The notes beneath the pieces are model-generated. The model searched no databases, was not told the DNA's origin, and saw only the letters and a list, made by a program, of their open reading frames with translations. A program made the translations under genes and the position numbers. A DNA stretch of 64,000 bases from Diphasiastrum complanatum (Eukaryota > Streptophyta > Lycopodiopsida > Lycopodiales > Lycopodiaceae), in NCBI GenBank assembly GCA_029204225.1, contig CM055109.1, positions 23,584,422 through 23,648,421 of the forward strand, given 5' to 3'. The number at the start of each line of letters is the position of its first letter. The stretch's first letter is position 1. Positions 23,866 to 64,000 of the stretch are shown one piece after another.

Positions 23866-25098
23866 ATGTCTTCTACCGATACTTTCCAGTCTCCGCGCTA
23901 TACTATCCATCGTGATGTCTCATCTACAATGGACATCATGATTCTACCTAGCACAAGCATGGTCACTCAGTGGATGACCCTTGCAGCGCCTCTACTCACT
24001 GCAATGGGTATTCATGAGAGAGCCTTTTCGGTTCGTATCAATATGGATTTCATCACTCTTGCCTTCAGTACATGGAAGGAAGAGAAATCCAAGTTTTATA
24101 TCACCTTCCAGGGAGCCACACACAAAGTGTGTGTCACTGAGGCCGCACTTGCAGCTATAGGAATCTCATCTGGTACGCAAGCCTCACCCAATCACAAGCA
24201 CGCCAAACAAGCCATCAAGACATACATTGACCTCACCAACGATCTGCACTGGACCAATGATGGCTACCTTCTGGAAGCCATCACTGAGCCTTCCATCCAC
24301 GCAGCTGCCCAGTTGTTGAATCATTTCCTGATGGTTGGCAACCTCAGGAAAGACCGCATCACATCTCAAATCCTTCACAGGATAGTGGAGTCCCACACCA
24401 AGTTGGCCAAAGCCCCTCTTGAACCATATAACTGGTTCAAGACTGTTTCTGGTGAGCTCAAGCGAGCTATTAAGGCCAATACTAAGCAGCAGTTCGCCGT
24501 TGGCTCTCTATTGTCCCTCTTAGCCGCTTCTCACCTAGAAAACAGAATCCATGGCTTCCACCTGGATTCTGTGCTTTTGGTTTACGAAGAAGCACCGGCC
24601 GAGTCATCTCATCAGGCCTCAAGTTTTCATAGTCGTCATCGTCCACTCAGTGAGATCATAATTTCTAACTCGCCTTCCGCGTCACGACATTGCACTAGAC
24701 ATACCTCGTCAGCTGCGCTTCCACCCCCTGCTGTTGTTCGCACTGAACTTCCCATTCCCCTCGCCTCTGATGCTTCCCTCACCTCTGCTCCCATACAAGG
24801 ACAGTCTGTGACCATTGGGCCTACCATTCCCATCACAACTGCCCAGGCCGCCTCACCCCCACACACTGAAGCAGCCTCACCCAACACACGGTTCTTCATG
24901 GATATGTTCGATGATTTTGACCCCCTTGGAGCCACCAAAATCTTTGAAATGCCCCGGAGCCCAGCGCCCTTTGAACCCCAATCCCCTGGAAGAGGATTCG
25001 AGCATAACCATGAATCTACTGTTGGTGTCGAAGATGCCAGTCAGCAACCACACACACACAAGGTAGCCCAGCCACACTTCGGGTCGACACAGCTATAA
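23866..25098 (+). CDS. Extra gypsy ORF, N-terminal half (unknown function)
   Basis: 410 codons from ATG 23866 (MSSTDTF). The frame is open from 23788, but 23866 has the first good start. Residues about 1-240 are a compact, probably helical domain (VTQWMTLAAPLLTAMG, RVNMDF-like, TWKEEKSKFYITF, VCVTEAALAAIGIS, LLNHFLMVGNLRKDRI). About 240-400 is Pro/Ser/Thr-rich and low complexity. I see no zinc knuckle, DDE, RT or membrane segment. It ends in a CA run where the frame shifts into the next ORF. Function unknown. It could be an Athila/Tat-type accessory protein. Confidence 0.65.
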   Translation: MSSTDTFQSPRYTIHRDVSSTMDIMILPSTSMVTQWMTLAAPLLTAMGIHERAFSVRINMDFITLAFSTWKEEKSKFYITFQGATHKVCVTEAALAAIGISSGTQASPNHKHAKQAIKTYIDLTNDLHWTNDGYLLEAITEPSIHAAAQLLNHFLMVGNLRKDRITSQILHRIVESHTKLAKAPLEPYNWFKTVSGELKRAIKANTKQQFAVGSLLSLLAASHLENRIHGFHLDSVLLVYEEAPAESSHQASSFHSRHRPLSEIIISNSPSASRHCTRHTSSAALPPPAVVRTELPIPLASDASLTSAPIQGQSVTIGPTIPITTAQAASPPHTEAASPNTRFFMDMFDDFDPLGATKIFEMPRSPAPFEPQSPGRGFEHNHESTVGVEDASQQPHTHKVAQPHFGSTQL

Positions 25099-26801
25099 AG
25101 TCACCAAAGCAATTCAATGCCACGGTGCCTGAAGGGTTTGAAGAAGAGGATACTTTTGAAGAAGAAGAGACCTTGGCACCTATTTCATGCCTACCAAGGA
25201 CAGTACCATCAGGTTCTCCTGCTACTACCACCTCCACGACCGTCGATTATGGTGATGCTCTAGGGTTAGTTTCAAGCCTTGGGCAAGTGATCCAGTGTAT
25301 GCTAGATAAGAAGAAGAAAATGGAGCAGAGGATCTCTGATCTAGGATTCGAAAACACTCTGATCAGCCAGAAAATTGTCCAGCTGGATCGAGAGTTAAAG
25401 ATAGCCAAACAACATGAAGATAAGGCTGAAAGTGAAAAGAAATTGGCCCAACAACAAGCTGATCGCTTGGAAACCTACATCAGCTCCCTGCAAAACACCC
25501 TGACAACCGCACAGGATCATGTAGATAAGGCAGTGCAAGATGCCAAGCAACAGGTGCAGCTGCTGAAGGGGCAATTACAGACGGCAGAACAAGATTGCAC
25601 ACGGCTTCAAAGTGAATTGGATGCGACCACCCTTGAGTGTGATGCCTATCTACAAATGCAAATACCTGATCATCCGATCACACCGACGGAGATTGCGTAT
25701 TTATTCAAGAAAGTGGAAACATACAAAGTGGCCCTTCAGGGCTTCCAAGGCCGCTTTGATAGGTTCAAAGGAGTAGCTTCAACAGAGTTGGCAAAGGCAA
25801 AAGAGACCATCACCGCCTATGAAAAAGTAGCCGCTCAAGTGTTGGAAGCCGGACCACAAATCCCCGTTCCGGTCATGCCGCAATTCTCCCCTTCGCGCCA
25901 AGAAGCTATACAATTGGATACAAGGATTGATTCGAGCATGGACCAGGGAGGATCTCCAGATCTAGCAAATCAACCGCCAACCATACCGGCAGTACAAGCA
26001 GGTCCATCCTCATCAAGGACAAGACATTTATTCAGAAGGCCCATCAGCGTCGAGGACCAGATCCATACCTTCTTAAAGCAACATTCGCATGAGTCCTCGC
26101 GTGGTGGATGGGTTCTAAAATTTACGACTTCCAAGATCGAGGCCAACAAAGAATTGGACAAAATACTTGCACTGGGAGAGCAGCCGGCATGGAGAATCAC
26201 GATTTTCGAGAAAACTTCAAACTCAATTAGGAGTTACGTCGCCAGCCCTCGCCAGTTGCGGGTAGATCCCTATTACGTGCCAATGTCACGAAGACATAAA
26301 TGGAAAGATTTGGGATTGGCTACGGACAAAATCACCATCCATACGCCCAATTGGCCAATCATTCATCAACCTTACAACTGGAACATTTCAGTGGACTTCC
26401 ACCGTGCCTTACAAGCATATCAGAGAGAGTATGTCCACTCTCCGAATCCAACGGTGCGACAATCGGCAATGTTTGCTAAAGATCTAACTCTGTTGGCGTC
26501 AGTGGCAACCAAATGGGACGATTGCCTTCTCACCCTGGCGTTTGATTCAAATAAGCCGATGGCCTCAGAGCAAATCAAAGATCAGCTGTCGATTGCTCGA
26601 CTGTATTTCCGCGCAGCTATGATGGGAGGCTCTTGGGAATCCCACTTCACCTCATGGACAACTTCCAAGTGGATTGCCAGAGCCCACCGTTGTTTCTTGC
26701 CACACAACTTGGATTTCAATACTGCACGTCTTGACTTTATGAAGAAGGTGCAGTATCATTTAATTAAGATTTGGCGCGAAGCCAATAAAAGTTCCCAATA
26801 A
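25062..26801 (+). CDS. Extra gypsy ORF, C-terminal half with coiled coil
   Basis: Open frame of about 580 codons with no ATG near its start (the first good codon context is GTG at 25125). It is therefore most likely the continuation of the preceding ORF after slippage at the CA run (25050-25060). An acidic start (GFEEEDTFEEEE) is followed by a heptad-rich coiled coil at about residues 60-170 from 25125 (KKKKMEQRISDL, LDRELKIAKQ, LETYISSLQNTL, LQSELDATTLE), a Pro-rich linker, and a C-terminal globular part from about 310 (VEDQIHTFLKQ, WRITIFEK, YYVPMSRRHKWKDLG, WIARAHRCF). No known domain recognised. Confidence 0.65.
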   Translation, partial: GSPATLRVDTAIKSPKQFNATVPEGFEEEDTFEEEETLAPISCLPRTVPSGSPATTTSTTVDYGDALGLVSSLGQVIQCMLDKKKKMEQRISDLGFENTLISQKIVQLDRELKIAKQHEDKAESEKKLAQQQADRLETYISSLQNTLTTAQDHVDKAVQDAKQQVQLLKGQLQTAEQDCTRLQSELDATTLECDAYLQMQIPDHPITPTEIAYLFKKVETYKVALQGFQGRFDRFKGVASTELAKAKETITAYEKVAAQVLEAGPQIPVPVMPQFSPSRQEAIQLDTRIDSSMDQGGSPDLANQPPTIPAVQAGPSSSRTRHLFRRPISVEDQIHTFLKQHSHESSRGGWVLKFTTSKIEANKELDKILALGEQPAWRITIFEKTSNSIRSYVASPRQLRVDPYYVPMSRRHKWKDLGLATDKITIHTPNWPIIHQPYNWNISVDFHRALQAYQREYVHSPNPTVRQSAMFAKDLTLLASVATKWDDCLLTLAFDSNKPMASEQIKDQLSIARLYFRAAMMGGSWESHFTSWTTSKWIARAHRCFLPHNLDFNTARLDFMKKVQYHLIKIWREANKSSQ

Positions 26802-26851
26802 CTGCATATTGCAGGTGTCGTGGGACCGCCACCAGTTTTGGTGGGGGATAG

Positions 26852-27586
26852 TGTTGGAGGGTTTGCGGATCCCAAGGCAACCCTAACCCTAGTTAATAGG
26901 TGAGAGGGATTTGGCACCCTGCGTGTGTAAGTCCAACCCAATGACCACATAGTTATTTGATTGGCTAGTTAAAAGTTAATAAAGGATTGTAGGTCTTTTT
27001 GCGGGACTTTTAATGTCACCGGGCCTAAATGTCAAGTTAGTGAATAAAGTTGGGTTTCCCTCCAATTTTGATGGTTCCCACACTTTTTTAAATTTGAATA
27101 AAAAGAGAGGCAAGACTGGACCAATAGGATTCAGAGGCCACGGTCCTCCTCGATACTATAAAAAGGGACCAGCTCGAGTTGCTCCTGATGTTCATTTCCT
27201 CATTTCAATAAAACAGATTGGTTCTCTTTAGAAATGGATTGATGAATGTCCTTGCTCTTCCTCTCTTCTCCTCCATTTCTCATGCTTTCTTGGATTATGC
27301 AAATTGTTGGATCTGATCATTATTGGGACTGCTATTTCTTATGCTTTTTATGAGAGAGAAAGGGAGAGAGAGAAGAGTAAGTTTCTATCATTGTTGTGGA
27401 TTTAGGGTTAATGGATGTAGTGTTAATGGATGTTAGTGTTAGATCCCCCATTCATGTTGAAATCTGAACTATCTTATTGCTCTCATGGGAACGAACCTAT
27501 GTGTGACAACTAACTCCGTCTCTTTGATGCCAGATTGACTAGATCTTGGATTCAGGTTAGGCAAGGAAAGAAACCCACTACAAACA
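26852..27586 (+). repeat. 3' LTR of the gypsy element with TATA box and poly(A) signal
   Basis: Begins TGTTGGAGGG straight after a purine-rich tract and ends near CTACAAACA. It contains a strong TATA box (TATAAAAAG, 27157-27165) and AATAAA (27207-27212), placed as in U3/R. No 5' partner exists in the window. The right end is set at the start of family A LTR sequence. Confidence 0.65.
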
Positions 27587-27741
27587 TGACCAACTCTCTT
27601 GACTTGACCTAACCTACATTAGGAGTGGCTTGACATGTGGCATTTTGGCTATACATGTGTGGAACCCAATTATGAACAAAATTTACACTATTCTTCATGG
27701 TTTTTTATCAAACTAAATTTGTCAATTTTTGGCAATTCTTC

Positions 27742-27743
<2 letters not shown>
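27587..27743 (-). repeat. Fragment of family A LTR
   Basis: TGACCAACTCTCTTGACTTG through CAATTCTTCAC is nearly identical to 21726-21882. It is bounded by the gypsy LTR on the left and by a (GT)n array on the right. Confidence 0.85.
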
Positions 27744-29207
<1,464 letters not shown>

Positions 29208-29237
29208 CTACATTGCTATCTTATTTCACTTTTTTTT

Positions 29238-29338
29238 GTTCAAAGTGAATATGATCCCACTCTTTACATTAAGTTTGATGATGTTGGTATTGTACTTTTA
29301 CTCATTTATGTAGATGACATCATCATTAGTGGAAATAG
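29238..29338 (+). pseudogene. Copia RT fragment with YVDD box
   Basis: A short plus-strand reading of about 33 codons gives SEYDPTLYIK and LLIYVDDIIISGN, the catalytic palm motif of a copia reverse transcriptase. Nothing else of that element is present. It abuts the truncated end of the minus-strand RT-like relic. Confidence 0.7.
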
Positions 29339-31215
29339 TGTTGCTCGATTTCCACTGACAGGCAAGTTTTTTTGTTTTTACAAGACTTGAATGCATACCT
29401 TATCATTTTTCGTATTATTACTTTTAGCCCATCCGAACCATTAAGAGGAATATTTTCATAGCATTTTACAATTTCAGTAGACCACATGGAAGTGATTTTG
29501 TTAGGCACATTAAGATAAAATTCAGTGGATGAGTCACACTGCCAGAATAGGTTAGTATCCACATTTAGGATACTCCGGTATGAAGTTGCCTTAAGGCCTG
29601 CTCTCTCCATAGTCAGTATACCAAGAGCTCTAGAAATAAACGTGGCCACCTTTGAAAAATAGCAGTCACGTGCATTTGTAATCCATCTGAACGCGTTTTT
29701 GTGTGCTTTGAAAGTACAAAGTAAGAAAGATAATTCTTCTTTCCCTATTAGAAAATCAGGTATTTTAGTAGCAAAAGTATCTTGAATTTTAACCATAGCC
29801 ACATCTAGTGTATTATCATTTTCATTTGAAAACAGGACAAAATCTGGACTAGACAGTCTAATCAAAGTCAAACTTCTTACAAAGTAAATGCACATAAAAC
29901 ACAGGTTATGTTGCGCCTTATCCACACCAATAACATATAGATTGGTAGTAATCCAATTACGTTCATTCAATGGCATTTGTAAGTTTGTTACTCATAACTC
30001 TTTTTCCATGTAGCCACTTGGTATTTTTCAAAAAGTTTGTAATAGCATCTTTGCAAATGAAGGCATGTTCCCTAACAATCTCATGATCAAAATTTTGATA
30101 AGTAGGTAAAAAACTTGCCAATTCAAACCATCCACGATAAAGTTCTAAAGACACCTCACTTATATTAGACTAGCGCAATGGGATATGATTAAGACCTTTG
30201 TTCAAGTCATTCTTTAAAACTTTTGTGTCTAATAATTCCAGTATCCATCAAGACAACATGCCCAAAAATTTCAGAAACGAACTCTTTAAGACGTTTATTG
30301 TAAGCGCAAGGACAAGGTGGAATGTTGTCAACATTGAAATCACAAAAAACTTGAAAGGGTTTATACCATTCATGCTTCAAATGTAAAAATAAGACCAACC
30401 AAAAACGATAAGCTCAAAAGTCTCATCAATGTGACCAAAAATTTGAAGTAAGGTTTCAGCATATAATTATTTAACATCAATCCTCTCAAAACATCTGTTA
30501 TAATAACGTAAATGCAGAAAAAACTTTCCTTTGTCTCTTCTAACCACTAGTCGTCGTCTACCAGTATTGCTGACCTCCAATATCCTTGTTTCTTCTATGT
30601 CTTCCTGCACATGGATCAATCACGGTAAAAGTTCAGCTTTCTGATAGGAAGATCCCCCTTTCCACCACTGCTTTGTCCTTCTTTGTTTGGAAAGTATTTC
30701 CTCTTCCTGTTATTTCCACTGACTGATATGACTGAGCTTGGATTGTTCAGATTGAAGGAACCCATTTTTTTAAACTCAACGATACGACTAGGTACCAATG
30801 GTACTTGGCAACTATTGGCTTGACAAAATTCAAAGGCAGATTGATTTCCCATATTTCTTGTGAGAAAGACTCTAACTGAGAAGCACTATCTTCATCAAGG
30901 TCCTCGGTAAAAATCAGAGGGTGCGGTGAAGTAGGAGCAGTAGAAGGGACAGGGGTATCAATAGAGGAGTCCCCATTTTCTTTTTCCAGGCAAGCAAATA
31001 CTTTTCAAATATGCGTAAAACAAAAATTTTCCTTAGCAGCAATTCGTTCAACATAATTAGAGAGGTCCATATAAATTTTTTCAATCATGCTAAGGGATTC
31101 CTTCTTTTTAATAAAATTCGTATAAATATTGGTCCAATCTGTGATGTACATCAAATCAATAAGGCAAAGAATTTTATCATCCGGGCCAGCAGCATTACAA
31201 TGGTAGTCATATCAT
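29339..31215 (-). pseudogene. Non-canonical reverse-transcriptase-like gene relic
   Basis: Minus-strand frames read in order: an N-terminal part (31215-30998, 30852-30616; MYITDWTNIYTNF); EWYKPFQVF, PCPCAYNKRL, GHVVLMDTGII, LNKGLNHIPLR (30400-30170); ELASFLPTYQNFDHEIV, KDAITNFLKNTKWLHG (30154-29963); GVDKAQHNLCFMC, FKAHKNAFRWITNARDCYFSKVA, STEFYLNVPNKI and EIVKCYENIPLNGSDGL (29976-29339). The PCxC, GH-V, DKA, HK-RW and CYE-IP series resembles RTs outside the LINE and LTR classes (Penelope-like or rvt-like fingers and motif A). Several stops and frameshifts. Cut off after motif A, so the catalytic YxDD part is missing. Confidence 0.45.
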
Positions 31216-31446
31216 AAGCAATAATCAGATTGTGAACTTCAACAACTTTCTTCATGCAACATATAATGGTCTGAACAAAAGGACTAGGAGGAAGAAGGGG
31301 CTCCCCATAGCCAAGAGTCACCGCACCATGAAACCATCATGTGGACTACATCATACAACAGACCTTGTTAGCCATAAAATACAAGTAAAAGTAAAGGTTT
31401 GGTGCTACCCCGACCAAAGGGTAGTTGGGGTGGCATCAGAGATGCT

Positions 31447-33193
31447 AGAGAGAGAGTAACAAGATTTCACATAGTCCCTCTTGACAAGTCAAGACCAAAC
31501 CCTTTGAACCCTTCAATTTATAGCATAACAGGTAAAAAATACAGCTGTATAAAGTATAACAGTACAGAGTACCATAAAGCGAAGCAAGTTCTAAGACACC
31601 CAGCTGTTACCTGCCACCATCCCACAAAACAAAACCGCACAAGTTAGTCGCGTGAAGAAGACAGGTGTCATAGCTGAGCATCAGTTGTTATTCATGTCCG
31701 AAACAAGATTCACTACTTTATCAGCTAAATTGCATTTATAAAAAATACGTCCAATCTTCCCAATCATTTACTTCAATACTAAGCAATACATTCTGCTCTT
31801 TAACGAAGCCATATTAGGGCACAAGCCATACCGATCAGTACGAGAGCAAAAGAAATGTATTACATTCACATTTACATTATACATGTAAGCAACTATCCAT
31901 CACTATACTGATGGCCAGAAATATGACTATGTTCACAGTGTTAGGTACTAGAGCACTTCCGTGCTATGCTAGCTCCCATGGATATCCCGTAACTATTTTT
32001 CAGGAGTCTAAACACCGAACAACTTGGGCAAGTCCATGCCATTCAAGTGTACCATTGTCAAGCTCTCTATGAGTACGTGACCTTACAAACAACACTGGGA
32101 CACAGGATGCAAGCAAACTTAGTTAAAAAAATACGAGCTCGTGTCTATTTTAACGTACATAAAGTTAGACTTCTGTAACTTCATTAGTTACTACTTTAAA
32201 AGGAAAAAAATAGAATTATCATACATGGATAAGACTTCCTATAGTAATGAGTAAGGCTACCCCACCGTATTGGTGTAGTTTCGTATAGCATCGTACCTGA
32301 ATGATTGACGAAGTCATCTCTTTCGAATTATCCATCTTCAGCTGTTTTAACAAATCACCTACGTGCTAGAAGATTCCAACCGAAAGTATTGTGTTAAGCG
32401 CATCGTACTTCTATCACCCTCATAGTCTTTAGCAATAGTTAATCCATCATTTAGCCATAGATTACTAGTTATCATTCAACTGTATTCGAGAGCAATTCCT
32501 TCCCCACAATACCCACATCATACAGATATTCAAGTTATGTGCATATGTCTTCTCAAAAAGAAACAATCACACCAAGCTTCCTTCATGTTTACACTTCTTA
32601 AAAGCCATTCTACTCTTTATCAAAGGCAGCAATCTATCATACAACCATAGCAATCATCCAGAGCAACCAATCATAGCAAGTTACAGCCAATGGAGTAGCA
32701 GGAATGCTCTTATCAATAACATATAAGCATTCATCATTGTTATCTCTGGAAACCATAAGCAAGGCCAGCGGTCCATCGCACTTTTTCAATCCTTACATAC
32801 TGTAAAATGCGTGGAAATAGGCATGCATGCAAGGCCATGCTTCATCGCTATAGTAACATGGATTTCATACTCAAAAAGGAGCGTTGGCCAGCGGCCCATT
32901 CCGCTATATAGATAGCGCTGGCCAGCGACTACTTATCAACAAAAATCAGTGCTATTTATAGTATACACCTGGATCGCTGTTTAGCGCCAACCAAAACTCA
33001 ATTATTGGTAGAAAAAAAATACCTGTAAAGGTGCCCACTATTGCTCCTTGAGGCAGTGTTTGCTTGTAAGAATGCCGAATCACAGTTTTGCAAGTCAAAA
33101 CTTGCTACTATACAACGGTAATCACAACAAGTTGTAAGCATCGATTCATAATCATAAAGCACAGCACACAACCTTTAGTATCAGCGAGCTAGC
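31447..33193. repeat. Long direct repeat R2
   Basis: Matches R1 (28005-29207) from AGAGTAACAAGATTTC to AGTATCAGCGAGCTAG, but with an additional block at about 32605-33110. The extra block holds three GGCCAGCG motifs (about 32763, 32884, 32922), the last within a CGCTGGCCAGCG palindrome. No TG..CA ends, primer site or polypurine tract are evident, so LTR status is doubtful. Confidence 0.85.
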
Positions 33194-63714
<30,521 letters not shown>

Positions 63715-63759
<45 letters not shown>

Positions 63760-64000
63760 GGTGCCAAAAGGGCAAAAAGGTTCTAAAGAAAATGAAATTT
63801 AATGTACTTTTTCTTGAAAGGAAAAACAACCTAAAAACTATTCATGTTTTTGGGAGCCTCACTAACCAGCTCCAAATAATGATGACATCAGCAGGAGGAG
63901 GTTACGGGTCACCGACGTGACCTCTCAAACCAGCATTATTGTGATGGTTGTCGGAGCCGGAGAACCAGCTCTAGTAGAATTCGGATTTTTTTGCTTGTGT
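63715..64000 (-). promoter_or_regulatory. ARID gene 5' leader and proximal promoter
   Basis: In the sense direction a (GA)n tract (63756-63715) directly precedes the ATG, a common plant 5' UTR feature and a possible target of GAGA-binding proteins. Further upstream are an inverted repeat GGTCAC-CGAC-GTGACC (63907-63922) that includes an ACGT core (bZIP-type) and TGATGACATCA (63881-63891). No clear TATA box. The regulatory role is inference. Confidence 0.5.

Larger units (their letters stand above)
22028..27586 (+). mobile_element. 3' half of a Ty3/gypsy element with an extra 3' coding module
   Basis: The order is integrase (22038-23054), a non-coding spacer with a repeated motif (23055-23787), a large extra coding region (23866-26801), a polypurine-like tract (GGTGGGGGATAG, 26840-26851) and a 3' LTR (26852-27586). 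Gag, protease, RT and the 5' LTR are absent. Extra open frames between integrase and the 3' LTR are known in the Tat/Athila branch of plant gypsy elements, and the integrase type (YYPRGNGQAEFSN) fits that branch. The product here is not one I recognise. Confidence 0.75.

Overview
This 64 kb window is plant nuclear DNA. It is AT-rich and full of plant-type LTR retrotransposon remnants (Ty1/copia and Ty3/gypsy, initiator-tRNA-Met type primer sites), a CACTA transposase relic, LINE 3' ends, hAT-like MITEs and very long (CT)n, (GA)n and (GT)n microsatellites. The only convincing host gene has small exons separated by introns of up to about 14.5 kb. A large, repeat-rich plant genome is therefore likely. 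A gymnosperm (conifer-like) source fits the giant introns and layered, decayed elements, but this is inference.

Layout. 0.5-2.3 kb: a copia RNase H relic fused to the chromodomain end of a Ty3/gypsy element. 3.2-8.3 kb: a decayed copia element on the minus strand with one LTR. 8.3-11.2 kb: a minus-strand CACTA (En/Spm) TNP2 transposase relic with a cluster of 22-bp repeats beside it. 11.2-17.4 kb: no recognisable gene, several small tandem repeats. 17.4-21.9 kb: a second copy of the 3.2 kb LTR, a minus-strand copia gag-protease relic with its primer-binding site, and several copies of that family's LTR. 22.0-27.6 kb: the 3' part of a Ty3/gypsy element with integrase, then a large extra coding module (about 1,000 codons, coiled coil) and a 3' LTR. 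27.7-33.2 kb: compound microsatellites and two long direct repeats enclosing a minus-strand gene relic that resembles a non-canonical reverse transcriptase. 33.2-38.2 kb: little recognisable content apart from a tRNA-like (SINE-like) Pol III promoter and another (GT)n(GA)n tract.

38.2-63.7 kb: one minus-strand host gene. I assembled 11 exons, all with GT-AG borders and consistent phase (1,620 nt, 539 codons plus stop). It encodes an ARID DNA-binding domain followed by a C-terminal HSP20/alpha-crystallin-like domain. Everything between exon 1 (63.7 kb) and exon 11 (38.2 kb) is therefore intronic, including a nested pair of copia elements (element Y, 44168-49173, inserted into element X with a 5-bp target duplication GCACA), a further copia LTR with an odd PPT-LTR-PBS order, two hAT-like hairpin MITEs and a chain of LINE 3' ends, two of them ending in (CT)n and the third in (CTT)n(CT)n. 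Most of these coding-capable insertions lie antisense to the ARID gene.

Most promising for follow-up: the extra 3' coding module of the gypsy element (23866-26801); the RT-like relic flanked by long direct repeats (28005-33193); the ARID gene spread over 25 kb of nested transposons; and the LINE chain with CT tails. No database search was possible. Family names rest on motifs and homology recognised by eye.
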